In this document: one piece after another, positions 1-5,500 of the stretch
How the letters are laid out: the number at the start of each line of letters is the position of its first letter
Position numbering within the stretch: the first letter of the stretch is position 1
Origin: Opitutaceae bacterium
Lineage (GTDB): Bacteria > Verrucomicrobiota > Verrucomicrobiia > Opitutales > Opitutaceae
Length of the DNA stretch: 6,924 bases
Assembly (NCBI GenBank): GCA_005786775.1
Contig: SYDD01000250.1
Location: 1-6,924, forward strand
Direction of reading: 5' to 3'
Program-made: the position numbers and the translations under genes
Notes under the pieces: generated by a model
What the model was told of the DNA's origin: nothing
Database searches by the model: none
What the model saw: the letters and a program-made list of their open reading frames with translations, nothing else

Positions 1-231
1 CACATAGTCCACGGAGACGCGGCCGGCGTAGCGGGCGCCGACCCGCGCGCGGAACTCGGCCTCGAAATCGCGCCGGATCACGAACACCACCCTGCCGAAC
101 CCAGCCCGCAGCGCATCGTGGACGGCGTAATCCAGCATCGTCTCCCCGGAGGGCCCGACCGGATCCAATTGCTTGAGGCCCCCGTAGCGGGAGCCCATCC
201 CGGCGGCGAGGACAACCAAGGTAAGGGTCAT
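1..231 (-). CDS. Nucleotidyltransferase (NTP_transferase fold), N-terminal 77 residues, cut by window edge
   Basis: Reverse-strand reading from the ATG at 231 gives an open frame of 77 codons running off the left edge. Residues 3-21 read as a beta strand followed by the nucleotide-binding signature LAAGMGSRYGGLKQ (residues 8-21), the G-x-G-x-R...K loop of sugar-1-phosphate nucleotidyltransferases. The following DPVGPSGETMLDY stretch (23-35) and a strand VVFVIRRDFE are typical of a roughly 300-residue family in Bacteroidetes and Verrucomicrobia, usually annotated only as nucleotidyltransferase. Family knowledge predicts transfer of a nucleotidyl group to a phosphorylated sugar or similar acceptor in the cytoplasm; the substrate is not readable here. 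No clear Shine-Dalgarno sequence precedes the ATG. The gene lies 41 bp downstream of the HutF-like gene on the same strand, so co-transcription is possible. The family call is firm; specificity is unknown. Confidence 0.85.
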   Translation of the reverse strand, partial: MTLTLVVLAAGMGSRYGGLKQLDPVGPSGETMLDYAVHDALRAGFGRVVFVIRRDFEAEFRARVGARYAGRVSVDYV

Positions 232-272
232 CTCGGCAGGACAAAACGGGGCAGGGCCGGGGTCAACGCCCC

Positions 273-1751
273 TTAACCCGCCTGCAACCGCACCTGGGTC
301 TCGATGAACCGCCCGAGGATCGCGCCCTGGCGCAGGTGACGGCCGCCGGCGAGGCGCTGACGGGCGCCCACCCACACGTCGCGGATGGCACGAAGTTGAC
401 CACCTTGGACCAGCGCGGTGGCGAGGGAGGCCGGATCAGCGCCCGCGAGGGAAGGCTCGCTCAGGCTGACGGTGAAGAAATCGGCCGGTCGACCGACCTC
501 GAGCCCGCCCCCGGTAGCCCCAAGGCTGCGCGCCCCCATCGCGGTGGCGGCCTGTAGCGCGAGGGTTGCCGGCGTGGGAGCGGGCGACGCATCCAGCCGG
601 AAGCGCCGCTCGGCCCAGCGAGCCTCTTCCAACAAGTCGAGGCGCGCCCCGGTCCCGCTACCCAGCGCGAGGCCGGCCCCGGCGGCACGCACCGCGGCGG
701 GATTGGGCAACGCCCAACCGTGGGCGGCCGCCGTGCCCGGCAACGCGCACACCGCGCCGCGCGCGGCGCCGATCAAACGCAGTTCCGCCTCCTCCAACTG
801 CCCGCCTCCCACCGCGGTGAAGCGTTTGTCCACCAGCCCGAGCTCCGCGAGCGCGGCGACCTCCGGCCGGCCGTGCTCGGCGCGGAGCGCGGCCGCGACG
901 GCGGGGGTTGCGGCGGTGCAAACCTGCAGGCGCAGGCGCTGCGCCCGGGCATACTCCCCAATCACTCGGCACCCCTCAGCGGGCACCGCCGCGAGGGACT
1001 GCGGCCCCACGACCAGCCAGGCCTCATCGGCGGGATATTCCCGCGCCAGCCGCGCGCGGAGCACCTCGCACTCGCGCGTGAACGCCTCGACCCCGCCCGC
1101 AAGCAGCCGCGGGGACAATTCCTCGCCCGGCCCCGGCCGCAGACAGGCCAAGCGCACCAGCGCGAGTCGGAGGCCGACCTCGTGCGCGGCCCGCGCGACC
1201 GCCAGCGCCGTGGCCAGCGCCTCCTCGGGCGGCACGCCCGGCGCACCATCCCGCAGCAGGCAGCAGTCGGCGACACACGTGACGCCGCCGCGGAGCAATT
1301 CCAGAAAGGCTAGGCTCGCCGCGTCATAGGCGTCCTCCGGCGTGAGGCGGGCCAGCAGGCGCAGGCCGGCCGCTCCGCCGGCCGGATCCGTGCCGGGCAG
1401 CACGCGCCCGCGTAAAAACCGTTGCCAGGAGCACGCGTGCGCGTCGATCAGACCGGGCAGGGCGGCCACGCCGGGCAAGCGCCGCGCCTGCGCGAGGTCC
1501 GCAGGCTCGCGGGAAAACCGCGTGAGCCGGCCGGTCGCATCCGCGAAGAAGGCCATCCCCGCCTCGAACCGGTCGCCCACCAGCACCGCGTCCGGCAACC
1601 AGCCGCCTTCGCGGGCACCCTGCGGTACCCCGGCGGCAGCAACCGCGGCCGCGACCGGCGCGGGCTTAAGCGGGACGCCGGGTGCGGGCGGACGGCCCGC
1701 AGGGGCATCGCGGCGGGCCGGCGCGGAACGATCGGGTGGGCGGCGACTCAT
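273..1751 (-). CDS. HutF-like amidohydrolase-fold protein with degenerate active site (probable pseudoenzyme)
   Basis: The 492-residue product aligns by eye over its length with formimidoylglutamate deiminase (HutF, about 450 residues). The resemblance covers LPGLIDAH (98-105), followed by the Q110-R111 seen in HutF as FQR; a strand-5 region at 272-282; GLEVGRPADF (416-425); and a HutF-style C-terminus with RDVWVGAR (457-464) and H472 before a terminal helix. The catalytic positions are lost. HxH is H105-A-C107, the HxxE metal His and Glu are C278 and A281, the next metal His is G315, the metal Asp of the GSDSH motif is G366 and its His is G368, and the His of HutF's PHS is Q251. Deiminase activity is therefore unlikely. 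Residues 1-48 are a Pro/Ala/Arg-rich extension absent from HutF. The ATG at 1751 follows an in-frame TAA about 30 bp upstream, and no Shine-Dalgarno sequence is evident. The frame is uninterrupted with normal codon bias, so this is not an ordinary decayed pseudogene. It may be transcribed with the downstream nucleotidyltransferase. Confidence 0.8.
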   Translation of the reverse strand: MSRRPPDRSAPARRDAPAGRPPAPGVPLKPAPVAAAVAAAGVPQGAREGGWLPDAVLVGDRFEAGMAFFADATGRLTRFSREPADLAQARRLPGVAALPGLIDAHACSWQRFLRGRVLPGTDPAGGAAGLRLLARLTPEDAYDAASLAFLELLRGGVTCVADCCLLRDGAPGVPPEEALATALAVARAAHEVGLRLALVRLACLRPGPGEELSPRLLAGGVEAFTRECEVLRARLAREYPADEAWLVVGPQSLAAVPAEGCRVIGEYARAQRLRLQVCTAATPAVAAALRAEHGRPEVAALAELGLVDKRFTAVGGGQLEEAELRLIGAARGAVCALPGTAAAHGWALPNPAAVRAAGAGLALGSGTGARLDLLEEARWAERRFRLDASPAPTPATLALQAATAMGARSLGATGGGLEVGRPADFFTVSLSEPSLAGADPASLATALVQGGQLRAIRDVWVGARQRLAGGRHLRQGAILGRFIETQVRLQAG

Positions 1752-1851
1752 CAGCGGGGGCCGGACGGCGGAAACATCGCGTTATGAAAGCAGCCGGCGC
1801 GATAAAGGCTAGCCGGATGCCGGGTGTCGTTGACGCGGGAGGCGAAGCGGC
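1752..1851. other. Divergent intergenic region
   Basis: This 100-bp spacer separates the minus-strand HutF-like gene from the plus-strand antiporter gene and must hold the promoters or leaders of both, unless either is transcribed from within a neighbour. It includes an AT-richer patch around 1770-1810 (TTATGAAA and GATAAA) that could contain a -10 element. I found no hexamer pair with acceptable spacing on either strand, so no promoter is called. The only functional site I can support is the ribosome binding site of the antiporter at its right end. Confidence 0.5.
1837..1842 (+). promoter_or_regulatory. Ribosome binding site GGGAGG deciding a TTG start
   Basis: GGGAGG lies 9 nt before the TTG at 1852 but 21 nt before the first in-frame ATG at 1864. 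An in-frame TGA at 1831-1833 rules out any longer product. The spacing favours the TTG start, which adds four residues (MAPE) before the hydrophobic N-terminus. It is one of the few clear Shine-Dalgarno sequences in the window; most of the other starts have none. Confidence 0.6.
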
Positions 1852-3378
1852 TTGGCTCCCGAGATGACGCGCCCCAACGCCCTGCCCCTGCTTTTGACGC
1901 TCGTGCTCATCGGGGCTCCCCTCTGCGCGGCGGGAGGTTCGGGCGCAGCCGCGGGCGGCGTGCTGCCCACCCCCCTCACCGCCTATCCCAACCCGGCGGG
2001 AGCGAGCCTGTGGGAGGTCCTGCGCGCACGGGCAGCCTTTGATCCCTTCAATCTGGTCGCGCTGGCTATCTTCACCACCGCAATCCTGCATACTTTCCTC
2101 GCGGCCAAGATTCGCCACTGGGCGCACGTCGTGCAGGAGCGCCACGCGGCGCGGCGGGGGCGCCGGGAGCCGGCGACCGATGTGGATGGCGACGGCCAAC
2201 CGGATGAGGTGAGCTTCGGCGGCCAGATCCTGCACTTTCTCGGAGAAGTGGAGATCGTTTTTGGCTTCTGGGTCTTGGCCCTCGCGGGCGCGATCACCGC
2301 GTTCAAAGGCTGGCCCGAAGTCGTGGCTTACGTCGGCGGGAAGGTCAGTTATGTCGAGCCGCTGTTCGTGGTCGTGATCATGGCTCTGGCGGCGACGCGG
2401 CCAGTGCTGGACCTTTCGGAGCGTGCCCTTCGAGCGGTGGCCGGGCTGGGCGGCGGGACGCCCGGCGCGTGGTGGCTCTCGATCCTCATCCTAGCGCCCC
2501 TGCTCGGCAGTTTTATCACCGAGCCGGCGGCGATGACCATCGCGGCGCTGCTCCTTGCGCGGCAGTTCTACGCGCTCCAGCCGAGCCCGCGGCTGGCTTA
2601 CGCCACCCTGGGCCTGCTGTTCGTGAATGTATCTGTCGGGGGCACCCTCACGCACTTCGCGGCACCGCCGGTAATCATGGTGGCGGGTCCGTGGAACTGG
2701 GACCTTTGGTTCATGTTCAAGACGTTCGGTGACCGGGCGGCCCTGGGCGTCGTCGTCGCGACCCTCATCTACTACTTTGTTTTCCGGAAGGAATTGGCCG
2801 CGCTCCGGCCGGTGACCGAAGCCAAACCTGAGGCGCCGCGGCCGCCGGTGCCGGCTTGGATCACCCTCGTGCATCTGACCTTCCTCGGCTTCGTGGTGTG
2901 GCAAGCGCACCAGCCGGTCCTGTGCATCGGGGCGCTGTTGTTCTTCCTCGCCTTCACCCAGGCGACGGCGCACCACCAGACCCCGATCGACCTGAAGCCG
3001 CCGGTGCTGGTGGGCTTCTTCCTCGCGGGGTTGGTCATCCACGGCGGCCTGCAGTCGTGGTGGATCGAGCCGGTGCTAGGCCGTCTCGGTGAGGTGCCGC
3101 TGTTCACGGGGGCGACGATCCTGACCGCCTTCAACGACAACGCGGCCATCACCTACCTCGCCTCGCTGGTGCCGGGCTTCACCGACGAGCTGAAGTACGC
3201 GGTCGTGGCAGGCGCGGTGACGGGCGGCGGCCTGACCGTGATCGCGAACGCGCCCAACCCGGCGGGCCAAACGATCCTGTCCCGTTTCTTCCCGGGCGGG
3301 GTATCCCCGGGCGGCCTGTTCCTTGCGGCCCTGCCCCCGACCTTGGTGATGAGTGCCGCATTTATGCTCACCCGCTGA
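1852..3378 (+). CDS. Putative Na+/H+ antiporter (Na_H_antiport_3-like, ion transporter superfamily)
   Basis: This is a 508-residue polytopic membrane protein. A signal-like hydrophobic N-terminus (about 10-27) is followed by roughly ten to twelve further hydrophobic segments, beginning near 66-84 and ending near 487-505. Two half-repeats are visible. The first has TEPAAMTIAALLL (223-235) then GGTLTHFAAPP (263-273). The second has FNDNAAITYLASLV (427-440) then GGGLTVIANAPNPAG (458-472). This paired helix-break design with Asn/Asp/Thr/Pro-rich hairpins is typical of the ion transporter superfamily (NhaD, ArsB and relatives), and the sequence resembles the putative Na+/H+ antiporter family PF07399. 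The role would be cation/proton exchange at the inner membrane, but ion and direction are inferred from family only. A hydrophilic loop at about 91-122 carries a DxDxDG motif. The start is TTG at 1852, supported by GGGAGG 9 nt upstream; ATG at 1864 is the alternative. The SOUL gene follows 98 bp downstream. Confidence 0.8.
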   Translation: MAPEMTRPNALPLLLTLVLIGAPLCAAGGSGAAAGGVLPTPLTAYPNPAGASLWEVLRARAAFDPFNLVALAIFTTAILHTFLAAKIRHWAHVVQERHAARRGRREPATDVDGDGQPDEVSFGGQILHFLGEVEIVFGFWVLALAGAITAFKGWPEVVAYVGGKVSYVEPLFVVVIMALAATRPVLDLSERALRAVAGLGGGTPGAWWLSILILAPLLGSFITEPAAMTIAALLLARQFYALQPSPRLAYATLGLLFVNVSVGGTLTHFAAPPVIMVAGPWNWDLWFMFKTFGDRAALGVVVATLIYYFVFRKELAALRPVTEAKPEAPRPPVPAWITLVHLTFLGFVVWQAHQPVLCIGALLFFLAFTQATAHHQTPIDLKPPVLVGFFLAGLVIHGGLQSWWIEPVLGRLGEVPLFTGATILTAFNDNAAITYLASLVPGFTDELKYAVVAGAVTGGGLTVIANAPNPAGQTILSRFFPGGVSPGGLFLAALPPTLVMSAAFMLTR

Positions 3379-3415
3379 GGGGAAGGCGGGGCGAGGGAGG
3401 AATAAAGGAGGAGCC

Positions 3416-3445
3416 TGCCCGCCGTAGGCTGAACGAAGGCGGGCA
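3416..3445. repeat. Intergenic inverted repeat TGCCCGCC / GGCGGGCA
   Basis: A perfect 8-bp inverted repeat (arms 3416-3423 and 3438-3445) encloses a 14-nt loop in the antiporter-SOUL gap. The transcript would form a GC-rich hairpin. No T-tract follows on the plus strand (ATCCACAACC) and the minus side is purine-rich on the plus strand, with only weak T content, so it is not a standard intrinsic terminator. The arm and loop composition (CCCGCCGTAGGC...CGAAGGCGGGC) resembles small palindromic intergenic repeats that I associate with several GC-rich bacterial genomes. Only one copy lies in this window, so repeat status is inference. It could also attenuate read-through or stabilise the antiporter mRNA 3' end. 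Confidence 0.5.
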
Positions 3446-3476
3446 TCCACAACCGCGCGCGCGTCGTACTTTATAG

Positions 3477-4025
3477 GTGATCCCGCGCTTCCTGCTCGCC
3501 CTCCTCCCCGCCTGGTTGCCTCTTGCCGCGATGGCCGCTGAGGAAGCCTTCCCCCCTACGCCCAGCGGCGCAAACGAGGTCAAAGTCCTCCCCCCGGGCA
3601 TTTTGCTCCGCGCGGCGGGGCAGGGGGAATACTTCGACCGGGCCAACGATCTGTTCCGGCCCCTCTTCCGCTACATCTCACGCCACGACATCGCGATGAC
3701 GGTGCCGGTGGAGGCGCGTGTCCGCGACGCGGCGATGTACTTCTGGGTCGCCGAGAGCCAGCACGCCAAGGTCGCGGGCGACGAGGGCGCGGTCGTCGTA
3801 GAGCGGAAGTCCTCCAGGCGCGTGGCCAGTCGCGGTGCGCGCGGCTCCTACTCGCGGAGGAATTATGAGCGCACCCGCGACGAACTGCTGGCCTGGGTGG
3901 CGACGCAGCCGGGGGTCGTGGTGGACGGCGAGCCTTACGCCGTGTTTTGGAGCGGCCCGTTCACGCCCGGGTTTCTTAAGCGGTACGAGGTCCACGTGCC
4001 GCTCCGGCCGGCGAGCGGAGGGTAA
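3477..4025 (+). CDS. Exported SOUL-family heme-binding-like protein
   Basis: The 182-residue product begins with a short signal peptide: a hydrophobic core at about 5-18, then AMAA just before residue 22, giving a predicted mature start near EEAF. The mature part matches the SOUL/p22HBP fold. NDLFRPLFRYIS (57-68) leads into IAMTVPVEA (72-80), the family's hallmark 'I-x-M-T-x-PV' strand, and the C-terminus has the typical NYERTRDELLAW (129-140), then PFTPGFLKRYEV (161-172). Family members bind heme or other tetrapyrroles, but bacterial exported members are mostly uncharacterised, so heme binding here is a family inference. The length fits a single-domain SOUL protein. The GTG at 3477 comes directly after an in-frame TAG and is the longest possible start. 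It has no Shine-Dalgarno sequence, but the next in-frame ATG (codon 19) would destroy the signal peptide. It may share a transcript with the antiporter and converges on the sialidase gene. Confidence 0.8.
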   Translation: MIPRFLLALLPAWLPLAAMAAEEAFPPTPSGANEVKVLPPGILLRAAGQGEYFDRANDLFRPLFRYISRHDIAMTVPVEARVRDAAMYFWVAESQHAKVAGDEGAVVVERKSSRRVASRGARGSYSRRNYERTRDELLAWVATQPGVVVDGEPYAVFWSGPFTPGFLKRYEVHVPLRPASGG

Positions 4026-4051
4026 AACAACCTCGCACCTGACCCGCGAGG
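4023..4051 (-). terminator. Probable intrinsic terminator of the sialidase gene, overlapping the SOUL stop codon
   Basis: Between the convergent genes lies a 6-bp perfect inverted repeat, CCTCGC (4031-4036) and GCGAGG (4046-4051), with a 9-nt loop. Read on the minus strand, the stem is followed at once by TTGTTTTA (4030-4023), the layout of a Rho-independent terminator, 11 bp after the sialidase stop. In the plus direction no T-run follows the stem, so it would act mainly on the sialidase transcript. The T-tract includes the complement of the SOUL gene's TAA. The stem is short, so strength is uncertain. Confidence 0.5.
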
Positions 4052-4062
4052 CGACGCACGGT

Positions 4063-5244
4063 TCACTTCCCGCTCATCACCCAGTCGAGCCCAAAGCGGG
4101 CCACACGGATGTCATTGCCCGCCTCGTAGAGGCAAAGAATCCGGCCGTCCGGCAGCACGGCGAGGTCTGAGTAGGCGGAGGGACCGGCGTCGAGGGTGCG
4201 GTTGACTGGCCAGGTCGCGCCATCGTCGCGGCTGAGCTTGATGGAGAGGTTTTCCCGTTTGCCCCGGCCGGCGGGGACCTCGCGCCCGGCGGCATCGCGG
4301 GCGACCGTGTGCGGCGCGGAGTAGAGCTGCAGGCCCGGCTGCGCCGGATGCGCCACAATGCTCGCCATGCAGACCGGCTCGAGCAGCTGGTCATGGAACC
4401 GCGGCGTGCTCCAACCGGTGACGCCGTCGGGGCTGACGCTGACGAGTTTGCGGTTCGGGTTGGAGACATTGCGCGCCACGAGCAGGACTTGGCCGTCGGT
4501 CCGAGTCGTGATCATCGTTTCATTCGGATCGCCGAACTCGCCTTCGTCGGGGAACGCAATTTCCCCAGCGCGCCACGTCTTGCCGTGGTCGTCGCTGAAG
4601 ATCGTGCCCGAAGCGGAGGGCTTATGGTCGCCGATGTCGCCGTAAGCCAGCCAGATGGGCACGACCAGCCGGCCGCTCCGCAACTGCAGCCCGTGGCCCG
4701 GGCCGGTAGCGATCACCTTCCAGTCGTAGCGCTTCCGGAAGGGCTCGAAGGTCGCCGTGATCTCGACTGGAGCGCTCCACGTGAGCCCGTCATCCGTGCT
4801 CCGCATCGCGAAGGCGCGCGCGTAATTCACGCAGTAGACGAACTCGATGGCGCCGGTGACGCGGTCGACGATGGCCACGGGATTGTTGACCGTCTGCTCG
4901 CGCGCGCCGTCCTGCTTCTTCCGTGGGTTACCCTCCATGCGGGGACCGCGGTGGGCGATCTGGCGCGGGGCGTCCCAGGTGCGCCCCCCGTCGGTGGAAC
5001 GCCGGAGATGGACCTCGATCTCGCCCCAATCGGAACTGTTGTTCCGCCGGGCCTCGCAGTAGGCGAGGACGGTGCCCTTGGGGGTGACCACGACGCCAGG
5101 GATGCGGTGGCGGACCACGCCGCTGGACTGGGCAGGAAACACGTCGAAGAACTCAGGCGCCGCCGGCACGGCAGCGGCCGCAGGAAGCGCAAGGGCCAGG
5201 CAGAAAAAACGTAGGAGCATGTGCATCGGAGAAAGGGGGGGCAT
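4063..5244 (-). CDS. Exported exo-alpha-sialidase (GH33, BNR/Asp-box beta-propeller)
   Basis: The 393-residue product has an N-terminal signal peptide (hydrophobic core about 9-25, probable cleavage in the AAAAVPA region) and a six-bladed sialidase propeller. Asp-boxes S-x-D-x-G-x-T-W are visible at 83-90, 149-156 and 338-345, with a variant at 217-224. The GH33 catalytic set can be placed: R47 in the RIP motif (47-49), acid/base D72 in SSDWGEI, E242 in PNE, R258 in ARN, R330, nucleophile Y358 in SAYSD and E374. The R330 to Y358 spacing of 28 fits what I recall of trypanosomal and bacterial sialidases. It should release terminal sialic acids from glycans outside the cytoplasm. The ATG at 5244 is the longest ATG start; ATGs at 5226 and 5220 would also keep the signal peptide, and none has a Shine-Dalgarno sequence. 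It is divergent from the GH31 gene, suggesting joint glycan degradation. The exact linkage and sialic acid type cannot be read. Confidence 0.88.
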   Translation of the reverse strand: MPPLSPMHMLLRFFCLALALPAAAAVPAAPEFFDVFPAQSSGVVRHRIPGVVVTPKGTVLAYCEARRNNSSDWGEIEVHLRRSTDGGRTWDAPRQIAHRGPRMEGNPRKKQDGAREQTVNNPVAIVDRVTGAIEFVYCVNYARAFAMRSTDDGLTWSAPVEITATFEPFRKRYDWKVIATGPGHGLQLRSGRLVVPIWLAYGDIGDHKPSASGTIFSDDHGKTWRAGEIAFPDEGEFGDPNETMITTRTDGQVLLVARNVSNPNRKLVSVSPDGVTGWSTPRFHDQLLEPVCMASIVAHPAQPGLQLYSAPHTVARDAAGREVPAGRGKRENLSIKLSRDDGATWPVNRTLDAGPSAYSDLAVLPDGRILCLYEAGNDIRVARFGLDWVMSGK

Positions 5245-5500
5245 GGTGCGGGAACGGCGGCAGGAAGACCCTTCGGCAAGACTCCCTGAGGCGGCGCGGT
5301 GCGCCCAAGGAGATTACCAATCGCGTCGCCGAAAAACGGGCAGCATCTAGACCTCTGTCAAAGGCGAAAAACTCCTTCGCTCCGGCATCGACACGCGCTC
5401 GCGGGGGAAGCACGGTGCCGCCAAACTTGGCTTCGGTGAACGCCACCTGCCCCACCATTCCCGCCCGGAACCACGCTCGAAGGTCCGGCGCGGCACCCCG
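5245..5500. other. Divergent intergenic region between sialidase and GH31 genes
   Basis: This 256-bp stretch has no supportable coding frame on either strand and must hold the control region for both glycosidase genes. On the minus strand there is a perfect TTGACA hexamer at 5361-5356, listed separately. Overlapping it is a 5-bp imperfectly placed hairpin, GCGAA (5364-5368) and TTCGC (5376-5380), too small to call an operator. The part next to the GH31 start (about 5380-5500) is GC-rich and shows no clear promoter or ribosome binding site. No N-terminal domain for the GH31 protein is encoded here. Confidence 0.5.
5356..5361 (-). promoter_or_regulatory. Possible -35 element (TTGACA) for the sialidase gene
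   Basis: The minus strand reads TTGACA exactly, about 110 nt before the sialidase ATG at 5244. At 16-18 bp spacing the downstream hexamers are T-rich (around CGTTTT to GTTTTT, 5338-5332) but poor matches to TATAAT. In such GC-rich DNA a perfect -35 hexamer in an AT-richer pocket is suggestive, but the weak -10 keeps this a low-confidence call. Confidence 0.2.

Noticed and set aside
257..272. Small GGGG...CCCC hairpin between the HutF-like gene and the nucleotidyltransferase gene
   Set aside because: The stem is only 4 bp and has no T-tract on the minus strand, so it is not a terminator.
418..1329. A 303-residue plus-strand open frame inside the HutF-like gene
   Set aside because: Its Ser/Arg/Ala-rich low-complexity product is the expected shadow of a GC-biased gene on the other strand; the minus frame shows clear family similarity.
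273..1751. Calling the HutF-like gene an active formimidoylglutamate deiminase or a broken pseudogene
   Set aside because: The metal and catalytic positions are substituted, arguing against activity; the frame has no stops or shifts and normal composition, arguing against decay.
1752..1851. GATAAA and CATAAC as -10 elements in the divergent region
   Set aside because: Neither has a recognisable -35 partner at 15-19 bp; the match is no better than chance for an AT-richer patch.
2491..3042. Minus-strand open frame inside the antiporter gene
   Set aside because: Charged, repetitive composition with no domain; the plus frame encodes a clear membrane protein.
3395..3412. Two Shine-Dalgarno-like GGAGG motifs in the antiporter-SOUL gap
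   Set aside because: No ATG, GTG or TTG start with a meaningful open frame follows at usable spacing, and the SOUL start is about 65 bp away.
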